Of a DNA stretch of 64,000 nt, positions 25,113-34,345 are shown piece after piece. Location: contig NZ_AP028665.1 of the NCBI RefSeq assembly GCF_041154455.1, forward strand, positions 868,001 through 932,000, read 5' to 3'. Source of the stretch: Variovorax sp. V213. GTDB lineage: Bacteria; Pseudomonadota; Gammaproteobacteria; Burkholderiales; Burkholderiaceae_C. The notes under the pieces are model-generated. The model was not told the origin of the DNA, searched no databases, and worked only from the letters and a program-made list of their open reading frames with translations. A program made the translations under genes and the position numbers. Each line of letters begins with the position of its first letter. Position 1 is the stretch's first letter.

Positions 25113-25796
25113 TCAGGCCTTGGTGGCTCTCGGGCGGCGCACGGCGCGGACCTTGCCGCTGCCGCCGCCACCGCAATAGAAGAGGTCGGCTCCGTCGGAC
25201 TCGAGCCCGCTCACGTTGGCGCCGCGCGGCATCTCCAGGCGCTCGAGCACCGCGCCGTCGGCAGGGTCGACGCGGCGCAGCTCGCTTTCGTCGTTTTCCC
25301 AGGTGCCGTGCCACAGTTCGCCGTCGACCCAGGTCACGCCGGTGACGAAGCGGTTCGATTCGATGGTGCGCAACACCGCGCCGCTCACCGGATCGATCTG
25401 GTGGATCTTGCGATCGCGGTGTTGCCCGACCCACAGGCTGCCCTCGGCCCAGGTCAGCCCCGAGTCGCCGCCGTGGCCGGGCGTGGGGATCGACGACAGC
25501 ACCTTGCCGCTGGCCGGATCGATCTTGTCGATGCGCGCCTTTGCGATTTGATAGAGATAGGTGCCGTCGAAGGCGGTGCCCGCATCGCAGACGCAATCGA
25601 GCGTGCGCGTGGTCTCGCCGCTCGCCGGATCGAAAGCCACCAGCCGCGTGCCGGTGGCCGCCCAGACGCGCTGGCCGTCGTGGGTCACGCCGGCCACGCT
25701 GCCGTCACCGCCGAAGGGCCCGTACTCGCGCACGATCTCGGCCGCACGCGGCACGACCGGGGACTTGTCTTTCTTGCTGGCTGTGGTGCTGTTCAT
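25113..25796 (-). CDS. YVTN/NHL-like beta-propeller protein
   Basis: 227 residues containing four or five blade repeats with the pattern I-D-P-x-S/A-G-x-V (FDPASGETTRTL, IDPASGKVLSSI, IDPVSGAVLRTI, VDPADGAVLERL). Each alternates with W-x-x-G-x-L-W strands (TWAEGSLWVGQH, TWVDGELWHGTW). It resembles glutaminyl-cyclotransferase-like or virginiamycin-lyase-like propellers, but no catalytic residues can be assigned. No signal peptide is seen, so it is probably cytoplasmic. AAGGAG precedes the start. It sits between the DUF899 gene and an HTH regulator on one strand. Confidence 0.65.
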   Translation of the reverse strand: MNSTTASKKDKSPVVPRAAEIVREYGPFGGDGSVAGVTHDGQRVWAATGTRLVAFDPASGETTRTLDCVCDAGTAFDGTYLYQIAKARIDKIDPASGKVLSSIPTPGHGGDSGLTWAEGSLWVGQHRDRKIHQIDPVSGAVLRTIESNRFVTGVTWVDGELWHGTWENDESELRRVDPADGAVLERLEMPRGANVSGLESDGADLFYCGGGGSGKVRAVRRPRATKA

Positions 25797-25848
25797 CGCT
25801 GGCTCCTTGTGTGTGGCGGGCGCCGGGACCGGCGCCGTGGAGACAACT

Positions 25849-27069
25849 CTATTCAATCGGCAGCGCGGCGGGGAGTAACAAGATCGTCGTGAATCCCGCG
25901 AGCGGCGGCGCCAGCCAGCGCTGCGCCCGCGCCCGGCCGATGGAGCGCACCCGGCCTTCGGCCTCGAGCTCGGCGAGCGCGCGTTGCACCGTGCGCTGGC
26001 TGGCGCCCAGTGCCAGCGCCAGCGCCGAGGTCGACCAGGCTGCGCCATCGGACAGCAGCGCCACCAGCGAGGCCTGCTCGCCGTCGATGGGCGGCGCCAG
26101 CACGACCACTTCGCGTGCGTCGCGCGGCTTGAGCGCAAAGCCGCGCGCGGTGGCCTCGATGCCGGCCTGCGCCGCAACCAGCGCGCGCAGCCGGCCGATC
26201 TCCACCCGCAGGCGCGCGCGATGCGTCTCGTCGGGACGGCGGGTGTTGAACGCGCAAGCGATCAAGGCTTCGCGATCCACGTCGCCGGGCCATGCCTCGG
26301 CCAATGCGCGCGCCAACTCAAAGAGCACCGGCCGGCGCGCCAGCGGCCGCCACGCATCGCCAGCACCCACGCCGCGGCGGCAGGCGTCGACCACCAGCGC
26401 ATCGGAGGCCAGCAGCGCGGCGACTTCGCCCAGGCGCAGCGGCTGCTCGCCGCCGGGCAAGAGGCGCCGGGCGGCAGGGCGGTCGAGCGCGGCCTGCGCC
26501 TCCGCCACCTCGGCCAGCAGCGCCGGCACACGCGCACGGTCGGCCGCCTGGTGCGCGCGGGCGAGCGCCGCGCGCGCCGGGCCAACCTGCAGCGAACGCA
26601 GCGCCAGTTCCGCCGCGGTCAGCTCGGCCACGGCCGCCAGCGAGGGGGGCAGGTCCCGCGCGTCCAGCGGCGCCAGCGCGGCCGTGGCCGCTTCCAGGCG
26701 GCCGAGCAGCAGCAGCCGGCGCGCCGCGATGAGCCGTGCCTGCATCGCGTTGGCGCGGTCGGCGTGGGCATCGAGCGTGGCCGCGGCCGCCGCGAGCGCG
26801 CGCGGCGAGCCGCCGAAATCGCGCATGGCCATGGCCACCTCGGCCTCGGCCACGACGCAGCGCGCACGCGCCAGTTCTTCATGAGCCCCGAAGCCGCGGC
26901 TGGCGCGCCGCAGCAGTTCGCGCGCGCGCGGATGCTCGCCCAGCTGCGCCATCGCGATGCCGCGCAGGGCCAGTGCGGGCGGGTCGTCGCGCAGGGCGAC
27001 CCGCTTGAGGGCGCCAAGTGCGTCGCCGGCAGCGAGCGCGCGCGCGGAGGCGGCAATCAGGGAATCCAT
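25849..27069 (-). CDS. TPR-like protein with C-terminal DeoR/winged-HTH-like domain, putative regulator
   Basis: 406 residues, extremely Ala/Leu/Arg-rich. The first 200 residues are helical-repeat (TPR-like), the middle has a segment similar to bacterial transcriptional-activator helical domains, and residues 335-390 form a winged-helix (SLVALLSDGAAWSTSALALA then SQRTVQRALAELEAEGRV). Its stop lies 52 bases upstream of the beta-propeller gene on the same strand, suggesting it regulates the propeller-DUF899-membrane protein group. The assignment as a regulator is inference from the HTH. Confidence 0.65.
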   Translation of the reverse strand: MDSLIAASARALAAGDALGALKRVALRDDPPALALRGIAMAQLGEHPRARELLRRASRGFGAHEELARARCVVAEAEVAMAMRDFGGSPRALAAAAATLDAHADRANAMQARLIAARRLLLLGRLEAATAALAPLDARDLPPSLAAVAELTAAELALRSLQVGPARAALARAHQAADRARVPALLAEVAEAQAALDRPAARRLLPGGEQPLRLGEVAALLASDALVVDACRRGVGAGDAWRPLARRPVLFELARALAEAWPGDVDREALIACAFNTRRPDETHRARLRVEIGRLRALVAAQAGIEATARGFALKPRDAREVVVLAPPIDGEQASLVALLSDGAAWSTSALALALGASQRTVQRALAELEAEGRVRSIGRARAQRWLAPPLAGFTTILLLPAALPIE

Positions 27070-27112
27070 GCCGCGAGGTTACCCGGCGCGGCGCCTGGCG
27101 CGGCCCTTCGCG

Positions 27113-27337
27113 CTATTCGAGCAGCGCCCGGTGAACCCGGATCGCCTCGGCCGACACCGGGTTCAGTTCCCCGGACCCATCGGCATCCAGGTGCGCGAGC
27201 AGCTCCCTGCGCATGCGCGGCTCCCAGAAGCGCTTGAGATGCTGCGCCAGGTCATGCAGGGCTTCGCTGCGGTCGGGCATGGCTTCGAAGAAGCTGCCCA
27301 TCTGGTTCACCATGCGAATCAACTGGTCGACGTGCAT
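27113..27337 (-). CDS. fdsD: NAD-dependent formate dehydrogenase delta subunit
   Basis: 74 residues matching the small FdsD protein (MHVDQLIRMVNQMGSFFEA then LAQHLKRFWEPRMR). FdsD belongs to the FdsABG formate dehydrogenase complex and is needed for full activity or maturation. It is the last gene of the fdsGBACD operon, 12 bases after fdsC. Confidence 0.9.
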   Translation of the reverse strand: MHVDQLIRMVNQMGSFFEAMPDRSEALHDLAQHLKRFWEPRMRRELLAHLDADGSGELNPVSAEAIRVHRALLE

Positions 27338-27349
27338 TGCAGAAAAACC

Positions 27350-28186
27350 TCAGGCGTTGGCGGGCAGGCCGTTCAGCCGCCACGGGTGGGTGTAGATGAC
27401 CAGGTCGTCGCCGCGCACGAAGCCCGCCAGCGTCAGGCCGGCGTCTTGCGCGACCGCCGTGGCCAGCGAGGTCGAGGCCGACACCGCCGCCAGCAGCGGC
27501 ACGCCGGCCGCGACGGTCTTTTGCACCATCTCGAAACTCGCGCGGCTGGTCACGGCAATGAAGCCCGTGGCGGCGTCCACCGTGCTTTTTGCGAGCGCGC
27601 CGACGAGCTTGTCGAGCGCGTTGTGCCGCCCGACGTCTTCGCGCACCAGCAGGGCTTCGCCATTGGCGGTGCACCAGGCCGCCGCGTGCACGGCGCCGGT
27701 GACCTTCTGCAGCACCTGCAGCGATGCGAGCTCGCGCATGCCGCGGGCGACGGCGTTCTTCGAAAGTGCCGGGCCGTGCGGCAGAGGTGGCAGCGCACGC
27801 GCGACATGCGCCAGGCTCTCGGTGCCGCACAACCCGCAGCCCGTGCGTCCGGCCATCGAGCGGCGGCGCTCTTTCAGCCGCGCGAAAGCCGCGCTTGCCA
27901 CGTCGAGCTTGAGCGTGATGCCTTCGGGCGCGAACTCCTCCTCGATGCCGTAGAGCTCCCCGCGCCCGAGCAGGATGCCCTCGCTGAGCGCGAAGCCCAG
28001 CGCAAAATCGGCCAGGTCGGTCGGCGTTGCCAGCATCACGGCGTGCGCGATGCCGTTGAACTCCAGCGCGACCGGCACCTCCACGGCCACCCAGTCGCGG
28101 TTGTCGAACGCCTGGCGTGCGCGCACGCCGCGCACGGGCAAGAGCTCCGCGCCTCCTGGCCGCAGCGGTACGTCGGCCAGGTTCAT
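27350..28186 (-). CDS. fdsC: FdhD/FdsC formate dehydrogenase sulfur-carrier/accessory protein
   Basis: 278 residues of the FdhD family, with the sulfur-transfer cysteines in GRTGCGLCGTESL near residue 120 and the C-terminal VREDVGRHNALDKLVG segment. It binds and sulfurates the bis-MGD molybdenum cofactor before insertion into FdsA. The start at 28186 overlaps the fdsA stop (ATGA). The open frame continues upstream through fdsA in another phase and is not used. Confidence 0.92.
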   Translation of the reverse strand: MNLADVPLRPGGAELLPVRGVRARQAFDNRDWVAVEVPVALEFNGIAHAVMLATPTDLADFALGFALSEGILLGRGELYGIEEEFAPEGITLKLDVASAAFARLKERRRSMAGRTGCGLCGTESLAHVARALPPLPHGPALSKNAVARGMRELASLQVLQKVTGAVHAAAWCTANGEALLVREDVGRHNALDKLVGALAKSTVDAATGFIAVTSRASFEMVQKTVAAGVPLLAAVSASTSLATAVAQDAGLTLAGFVRGDDLVIYTHPWRLNGLPANA

Positions 28187-31065
28187 TTGGTTGCCGCCGT
28201 TTCTGCCGTTTGTTCGAGCCGCTTGGTCAGCAGCTCTTCCTGCAGGGCATTGAACCGGCTGTACTCCTGCTGCCATTCGGAAGGCTGCATCACCGGCATC
28301 ACCTGCACCGCGGTCACCTTGAACTCGGGGCAGTTGGTGGCCCAGTCGGAGTTGTCGGTGGTGATCACGTTGGCGCCCGATTCGGGGAAGTGGAAGGTGG
28401 TGTACACCACGCCCGGCTGCACGCGATCGGTGATGGTGGCCCGCAGCACGGTCTCGCCGGCCCGGCTCTTGATGCCGACCCAGTCGCCCTCGGCGATGCC
28501 GCGGTCCTCGGCGTCGTTCGGATGGATTTCCAGCCGGTCCTCGCTGTGCCACTGGTTGTTCGCGGTGCGGCGGGTCTGCGCGCCCACGTTGTACTGCGAC
28601 AGGATGCGCCCGGTGGTCAGGATCAGCGGGTACATGCGCGTGACCTTCTCGTCGGTCGGCACGTACTGCGTGATGATGAACTTGCCCTTGCCGCGCACGA
28701 ACTCGCCGATGTGCATGGTCGGCGTGCCCTCCGGCGCGGCCTCGTTGCACGGCCATTGCACGCTGCCCAGCTTTGCCAGCTTGGCGTAGCTCACGCCCGT
28801 GAAGGTCGGCGTCAGCGCGGCGATCTCGTTCATGATCTCTTCGGCGCTGGTGTAGTTCATGGGGTAGCCCAGCGCGTTGGAGAGCAGCTGCGTCACCTCC
28901 CAATCCGCGTAGCCGGCCTTCGGCGGCATGACCTTGGTGACGCGCGAGATGCGGCGCTCGGCATTGGTGAAGGTGCCGTCCTTCTCCAGGAACGACGCGC
29001 CCGGCAGGAACACGTGGGCGTACTTGGCGGTTTCGTTCAGGAACAGGTCCTGCACGACGATGCATTCCATCGCCATCATGGCCTCGGCCACATGCTGCGT
29101 GTTCGGGTCCGACTGGACCACGTCCTCGCCTTCGCAGTACAGGCCCTTGAAGCTGCCGGTGATGGCGGCATCGAACATGTTGGGAATGCGCAGGCCCGGT
29201 TCGGGCCGCAGTTCCACGCCCCAGGCGGATTCGAAACTGCCGCGCGCGGTGCTGTCCGACACATGGCGGTAGCCCGGCAGCTCGTGCGGGAACGACCCCA
29301 TGTCGCAGGAGCCCTGCACGTTGTTCTGGCCGCGCAGCGGATTCACGCCCACGCCTTCGCGGCCCACGTTGCCGGTGGCCATGGCCAGGTTGGCGATGCC
29401 CATCACCATGGTCGAGCCCTGGCTGTGCTCCGTGACGCCGAGGCCGTAATAGATGGCGGCATTCCGCTTGCCGTCATGGCCCTGGGCGAACAGTCGCGCG
29501 GCGGCGCGCAGGTCGGCGGCCGGCACGCCGGTCACTGCTTCCATCGCCTCGGGCGAGTTGGCCGGGCGCGCAACGAATTCGCGCCACTCGTTGAACGACT
29601 TGGCCTCGCAGCGCTCGGCCACGAAGGCCTCGTCGACCAGGCCTTCGGTCACGATCACGTGCGCCATCGCGCTGATCACGGCCACGTTGGTGCCGGGCTT
29701 GAGCTTGAGGTGATGGTCGGCCTTGACGTGGGGCGACTTCACCAGGTCGATGGTGCGCGGGTCGATCACGATCAGCCGGGCACCGGCGCGCAGGCGGCGC
29801 TTCATGCGCGACGCAAACACCGGGTGGCCGTCCGACGGGTTGGCGCCGATCACCATGATCACGTCCGACTTCTCGACCGACTTGAAGGTCTGCGTGCCGG
29901 CCGATTCGCCCATGGTCTGCTTCAGCCCGTAGCCGGTGGGCGAGTGGCACACGCGCGCGCAGGTGTCGACGTTGTTGTTGCCGAAGGCCGCGCGTACCAG
30001 CTTCTGCACCAGGTAGCCCTCTTCGTTGGTGCAGCGCGAGGACACCAGGCCGCCGATGGAATCGGTGCCGTACTTGGCCTGGATGCGGCGAAACTCGCTG
30101 GCAGCGTAATTGACCGCTTCGTCCCAGCTCACTTCCTGCCACGGGTCGGTGATCCTGCTGCGGATCATGGGCTTGAGTACCCGGTCCTTGTGAGTGGCGT
30201 AGCCCCAGGCAAAGCGGCCCTTCACGCACGAATGGCCTTCGTTGGCCTTGCCGTCCTTCCAGGGCACCATGCGCACCACCTCGTTGCCCTTCATCTCGGC
30301 CTTGAAGCCGCAGCCCACGCCGCAGTAGGCGCAGGTGGTGATGGCGCTGTGCTCGGGCTGGCCCAGCCAGATCACCGACTTCTCCTGCAGCGTGGCGGTG
30401 GGGCAGGCCTGCACGCAGGCGCCGCAGCTCACGCAATCGGATTCCATGAATGGCTGGTCCTGGCCCGCCGATACGCGCGACTCGAAGCCGCGGCCGCTGA
30501 TGGTAAGCGCGAAGGTGCCTTGCGTCTCTTCACAAGCGCGCACGCAGCGGTTGCAGACGATGCACTTGGACGGGTCGTAGGTGAAGTAGGGGTTCGATTC
30601 GTCCTTGGCACTGTTCAGGTGGCTGGCGCCGCCGTCGCCGTAGCGCACGTTGCGCAGCCCGGTCACGCCGGCCATGTCCTGCAGCTCGCAGTCGCCATTG
30701 GCGGCGCAGGTGAGGCAGTCGAGCGGATGATCGGAGATGTAGAGCTCCATCACGCCCTTGCGCAACTCCTGCAGCTTCGGGCTTTGCGTGCGCACCTTCA
30801 TGCCGGCTTCGGCGGGCGTGGTGCAGGACGCCGGATAGCCTTTGCGCCCGTCGATCTCCACCAGGCAGAGCCGGCAGGAGCCGAAGGGCTCCAGGCTGTC
30901 GGTCGCGCACAGCTTGGGCACCTGCACGCCGGCATCGACGGCCGCGCGCATGAGCGACGTGCCCTTGGGCACCGTCACCGGCATGCCATCGATCTCGAGC
31001 GTGACCTCCTCGGTCGACTCGCGCCTGGGCGTGCCGTAATCGATCTCTTGCGATGGGTTCAGCAT
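28183..31065 (-). CDS. fdsA: NAD-dependent formate dehydrogenase alpha (molybdenum) subunit
   Basis: 960 residues. The N-terminal [2Fe-2S] and NuoG-like segment has GSCRLCLVEIDG, HPLDCLTCAANGDCELQ and two ferredoxin clusters (CIVCNRCVRACEE, CVSCGACVQACP). The catalytic domain follows, with an Fe-S motif (CAYCGVGCGF) and the molybdenum-ligand Cys in CARVCHSPTGYGL, followed by NPSDGHPVFASRM. It oxidises formate to CO2 in the cytoplasm and passes electrons to FdsB/FdsG and NAD+. Length and all cluster motifs agree with Cupriavidus FdsA. Confidence 0.96.
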   Translation of the reverse strand: MLNPSQEIDYGTPRRESTEEVTLEIDGMPVTVPKGTSLMRAAVDAGVQVPKLCATDSLEPFGSCRLCLVEIDGRKGYPASCTTPAEAGMKVRTQSPKLQELRKGVMELYISDHPLDCLTCAANGDCELQDMAGVTGLRNVRYGDGGASHLNSAKDESNPYFTYDPSKCIVCNRCVRACEETQGTFALTISGRGFESRVSAGQDQPFMESDCVSCGACVQACPTATLQEKSVIWLGQPEHSAITTCAYCGVGCGFKAEMKGNEVVRMVPWKDGKANEGHSCVKGRFAWGYATHKDRVLKPMIRSRITDPWQEVSWDEAVNYAASEFRRIQAKYGTDSIGGLVSSRCTNEEGYLVQKLVRAAFGNNNVDTCARVCHSPTGYGLKQTMGESAGTQTFKSVEKSDVIMVIGANPSDGHPVFASRMKRRLRAGARLIVIDPRTIDLVKSPHVKADHHLKLKPGTNVAVISAMAHVIVTEGLVDEAFVAERCEAKSFNEWREFVARPANSPEAMEAVTGVPAADLRAAARLFAQGHDGKRNAAIYYGLGVTEHSQGSTMVMGIANLAMATGNVGREGVGVNPLRGQNNVQGSCDMGSFPHELPGYRHVSDSTARGSFESAWGVELRPEPGLRIPNMFDAAITGSFKGLYCEGEDVVQSDPNTQHVAEAMMAMECIVVQDLFLNETAKYAHVFLPGASFLEKDGTFTNAERRISRVTKVMPPKAGYADWEVTQLLSNALGYPMNYTSAEEIMNEIAALTPTFTGVSYAKLAKLGSVQWPCNEAAPEGTPTMHIGEFVRGKGKFIITQYVPTDEKVTRMYPLILTTGRILSQYNVGAQTRRTANNQWHSEDRLEIHPNDAEDRGIAEGDWVGIKSRAGETVLRATITDRVQPGVVYTTFHFPESGANVITTDNSDWATNCPEFKVTAVQVMPVMQPSEWQQEYSRFNALQEELLTKRLEQTAETAATK

Positions 31066-31093
31066 GGGGGTGTCTCCTGGAATGCTCGTCGAT

Positions 31094-32650
31094 TCATGCC
31101 GCGGCGCGGTCGGGGGCTTCGATGCCGAAGTCCTCGGGGTAGTGATTGATCGCGGACAACACGGGGTAGGGCGTCATGCCGCCCATGGCGCAGAGCGAGC
31201 CGTGCAGCATGGTGTCGCACAGGTCGCGCAGGAGAATGACCTGCTGTGGCCGGTTCTGGTTGCTGGTGATCCTGTCGATCACTTCCACGCCGCGCGTGGA
31301 GCCGATGCGGCAGGGCGTGCACTTGCCGCAGGACTCGATCGCGCAGAACTCCATGGCATACCGGGCGAGCTGCGACATGTCGGCCGCGTCGTCGTGCACC
31401 ACGATGCCGCCGTGCCCCACCACCGCGCCCACGGCCGCATAGGCCTCGTAGTCCAGCGGCAAGTCCCATTGCGATTCCGGCACGTAGGCGCCCAGCGGGC
31501 CGCCCACCTGCACCGCCTTGATCGGCCGGCCGCTCGCGCTGCCGCCGCCGAAGTCGTAGAGCAGTTCGCGCAAGGTCAGGCCGAATGCCTTTTCGACCAG
31601 GCCGCCATGCCGGATGTTGCCGGCCAGCTGAAACGGCAGCGTGCCGCGCGAGCGGCCCATGCCGAAGTTCTTGTAGAAGTCCGCGCCGCGCGCCAGGATG
31701 AGCGGCACCGACGCCAGCGTGATCACGTTGTTGATCACCGTGGGCTGGCCGAACAGTCCTTGCAGCGCCGGCAGCGGAGGCTTGGCGCGCACGATGCCGC
31801 GGCGGCCCTCCAGGCTTTCGAGCAGCGCGGTTTCTTCGCCGCACACGTACGCGCCGGCCGCCTTGCGCACGATCAGGCGGAAGCTGCGGCCCGACTCCAG
31901 GATGTCGTCGCCGAGAAAGCCTGCCTGCTCGGCATTGCGGATGGCCTCGTCCAGCGTGGCGATGGCATGCGGGTATTCCGAACGGACGTAGATGTAGCCC
32001 TCGGTCGCGCCGGTCGCAATGCCGGCGATGGCCATGCCTTCGACCAGCATCAGCGGATCGCCTTCCATCGTCATGCGGTCCGAGAAGGTGCCCGAATCGC
32101 CTTCGTCCGCATTGCAGACGATGTATTTTTGTGGCGCCTCTGCAGCCAGCACGGTCTTCCACTTGATGCCGGCCGGGAATGCGGCGCCGCCGCGGCCGCG
32201 CAGTCCGGAGTCGAGCACCTGCTGCACGATTTCCGCGGGTGCGAGCGAGAGCGCGCGGCGCAGTCCCGCGAAGCCTTCATGCGCCACGTAGTCGGCCACC
32301 GACACCGGGTCGGTCACGCCCATGCGGGCGAAGGTCAGGCGCTCCTGCTTCTTCAGGTACGGAATCTCTTCGGTCAGGCCCAGGTTCAGCGCATGGGCGC
32401 CGCCGGCCAGAAAGCCGGCGTCGAACAGGCCGGCGACATCGGCGTGCGTGACCGGGCCGTAGGCCACGCGGCCCGCCGGCGTGGCCACTTCGACCAGCGT
32501 CTCGAGCCAGAACAGGCCGCGCGAGCCGTTGCGCACGATGCGCACATCCGCGTTGCGCGCACAGGCTTCCGCCGCGATCCGTTGAGCGACCCGCTCGGCG
32601 CCGACGGCCAGCGCCGCGCAGTCGCGTGGAACATAGAGGGTGACGGTCAT
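31094..32650 (-). CDS. fdsB: NAD-dependent formate dehydrogenase beta subunit (FMN, NADH-binding)
   Basis: 518 residues: a thioredoxin-like N-terminal domain fused to a NuoF-like domain. Motifs are GLRGRGGAAFPAGIKW (NADH site), YIVCNADEGDSGTFSDR (FMN site), GAYVCGEETALLESLEG and the [4Fe-4S] ligands ESCGKCTPCRIG. It transfers electrons to NAD+. The ATG at 32650 overlaps the fdsG stop by four bases; 28 bases separate it from fdsA. Confidence 0.95.
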   Translation of the reverse strand: MTVTLYVPRDCAALAVGAERVAQRIAAEACARNADVRIVRNGSRGLFWLETLVEVATPAGRVAYGPVTHADVAGLFDAGFLAGGAHALNLGLTEEIPYLKKQERLTFARMGVTDPVSVADYVAHEGFAGLRRALSLAPAEIVQQVLDSGLRGRGGAAFPAGIKWKTVLAAEAPQKYIVCNADEGDSGTFSDRMTMEGDPLMLVEGMAIAGIATGATEGYIYVRSEYPHAIATLDEAIRNAEQAGFLGDDILESGRSFRLIVRKAAGAYVCGEETALLESLEGRRGIVRAKPPLPALQGLFGQPTVINNVITLASVPLILARGADFYKNFGMGRSRGTLPFQLAGNIRHGGLVEKAFGLTLRELLYDFGGGSASGRPIKAVQVGGPLGAYVPESQWDLPLDYEAYAAVGAVVGHGGIVVHDDAADMSQLARYAMEFCAIESCGKCTPCRIGSTRGVEVIDRITSNQNRPQQVILLRDLCDTMLHGSLCAMGGMTPYPVLSAINHYPEDFGIEAPDRAAA

Positions 32651-33111
32651 GAGGCGCTCCGTGCTTCTTCGACGATGGCGTCGAACAGCGCCGGCGTGAT
32701 GCGCGCATGCACCTCGTCGTTCACCGCGATGGCGGGCGACGAGGCGCACAGGCCGAGGCAGAACACCGGTTCCAGCGAACACTGGCCGTCCGCCGAAGTG
32801 CCGTGCACGTCGCAGCCCAGCCGATCCGCCGCATGTGCCAGCAGCGCATCCGCCCCCATGGACTTGCAGGCCTCGGCCCGGCAGACCTGCACCAGCACGC
32901 GGCCGGCCGGCGCGGAACGGAAGTGGTGGTAGTAGCTGACCACGCCATGCACCTCGGCGCGCGACAGGTTGAACTGCTCGGCGATGAGGGGCACGGCCTC
33001 GGGCGGGATGTGCCCCAGCGCGTCCTGGATGCCGTGCAGCGCGGGCAGCAGCCCGCTGGGAACATCCTTGTGCGCGGCGGCGATGGCGGTCGCGATGCCC
33101 AGGTCATGCAT
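32647..33111 (-). CDS. fdsG: NAD-dependent formate dehydrogenase gamma subunit (NuoE-like [2Fe-2S])
   Basis: 154 residues with a NuoE-like thioredoxin fold. The four [2Fe-2S] cysteines are in QVCRAEACKSMG and PVFCLGLCASSP. It is first in the fdsGBACD operon; TAGGAG lies about 11 bases before the ATG at 33111. Confidence 0.94.
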   Translation of the reverse strand: MHDLGIATAIAAAHKDVPSGLLPALHGIQDALGHIPPEAVPLIAEQFNLSRAEVHGVVSYYHHFRSAPAGRVLVQVCRAEACKSMGADALLAHAADRLGCDVHGTSADGQCSLEPVFCLGLCASSPAIAVNDEVHARITPALFDAIVEEARSAS

Positions 33112-33177
33112 ATGCTTTCAATCTCCTAATTGGAGTTGCGATATTCGTGGTGGAGCGAGTGTATGGAGCGACGCAAG

Positions 33178-33196
33178 ACGCCACAATATGAGGCGT
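33178..33196. promoter_or_regulatory. Inverted repeat in the fdsG-fdsR divergent promoter
   Basis: ACGCC and GGCGT face each other around nine bases (ACGCCACAATATGAGGCGT) midway in the 121-base gap between the divergent fdsG and fdsR starts. Its position suits an FdsR operator, but the short arms make this tentative. Confidence 0.4.
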
Positions 33197-33232
33197 TCAG
33201 CCCAATAAATATGCTTTAGAAAGCCGAAACTC

Positions 33233-34345
33233 ATGCATGAAGTGCACATCAAGCCGCAATGGACCATTCGCCAGCCCGACGGTGCGGCGCTGGCGCCGCG
33301 GGTGATCGAACTGCTGGTGAAGGTGCTGGAGCACGGCAGCCTGTCGAGCGCCTGCACCGCGAGCGGCGTGTCCTACCGCCATGCCTGGGAACTCATCCGC
33401 CAGGGCGAAACCCTGTTCGGCCAGCCCCTGGTGGCCATGCAGCGGGGCAAAGGCTCCAGCCTGACCCCGCTGGGCGAGAAGCTGGTGTGGGCCGACCGCC
33501 GCATCACGGCGCGCCTGTCGCCGCTGCTGGATTCGCTGGCGTCCGAGCTGGGCGCCGAGATCGAGAAGCTGATCCCCACCGCGCCGACCCTGCTGCGCAT
33601 TCACGCCAGCCACGGCTTCGCCATCGAGGCGCTGCACGGCTTCCTGGCTGCGGCGCAGGTGCCGGGCGATCTGCGCTACTGCGGCAGCGAAGAAGCCGTG
33701 GCCTCGCTGCACCACGGCAGTTGCGACGTGGCGGGCTTTCACGTGCCGCTCGGCGCGTTCGAGGGCGAGGCCGTCGCCCATTACGGCGCTTGGCTCAACC
33801 CGGACACGCAGAAAGTCATCGGCATGGCCACGCGGCACCAGGGCTTGATGGTGGCGCCGGGCAACCCGAAGAAGATCTACACGCTGGCCGACCTGGCGCG
33901 TCCCGGCGTCCGTTTCATCAACCGGCAGGCGGGCTCGGGCACGCGCTACCTGTTCGACCTGCAGCTGCGTGAGCAGGGCATCGCGCCCGAATCGATCAAG
34001 GGCTACGAGCAATGCGAATTCACGCATGCGGCCGTGGCGGCCTTCGTGGCCAGTGGCATGGCCGATGCGGGCTATGGCGTGGAGACGCCGGCGCGCCAGT
34101 TCAAGCTGGACTTCATCTCCAACCAGGTGGAGCGCTACTTCCTGCTGTGCGACGAGCGTTCGCTCGCCGCGCCCATCGTGCAGCGGATGCTGGCCATCCT
34201 GCGCAGCGATGCCTACCAGGAGGCGGTGAACCGGCTGCCGGGCTACCAGGCGGTGAACTGCGGCCGCGTGCTGTCGCTGGCGGAGGCCTTCGAGTCGCTT
34301 CGCCCGGGGCCGCCCACCAGGCGCGGCCCGCGTTCAGTCGCCTGA
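33233..34345 (+). CDS. fdsR: Formate dehydrogenase regulator, ModE/LysR-type HTH with substrate-binding-like domain
   Basis: 370 residues. The N-terminal ModE/LysR-like winged HTH (LLVKVLEHGSLSSACTASGV then SYRHAWELI) is followed by a PBP-like domain of the molybdate/tungstate type (VIGMATRHQGLMVAPGNP, RFINRQAGSGTRYLFD). This architecture is that of FdsR, which controls fdsGBACD in Cupriavidus. It is divergent from fdsG. Its 3' end overlaps that of norR by 12 bases on the opposite strand. Confidence 0.87.
   Translation: MHEVHIKPQWTIRQPDGAALAPRVIELLVKVLEHGSLSSACTASGVSYRHAWELIRQGETLFGQPLVAMQRGKGSSLTPLGEKLVWADRRITARLSPLLDSLASELGAEIEKLIPTAPTLLRIHASHGFAIEALHGFLAAAQVPGDLRYCGSEEAVASLHHGSCDVAGFHVPLGAFEGEAVAHYGAWLNPDTQKVIGMATRHQGLMVAPGNPKKIYTLADLARPGVRFINRQAGSGTRYLFDLQLREQGIAPESIKGYEQCEFTHAAVAAFVASGMADAGYGVETPARQFKLDFISNQVERYFLLCDERSLAAPIVQRMLAILRSDAYQEAVNRLPGYQAVNCGRVLSLAEAFESLRPGPPTRRGPRSVA

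Noticed and set aside
28117..31149. 1010-codon plus-strand open frame opposite fdsA
   Set aside because: Antisense shadow of a well-supported formate dehydrogenase alpha gene; composition is His/Ala/Gly-rich without any motif.
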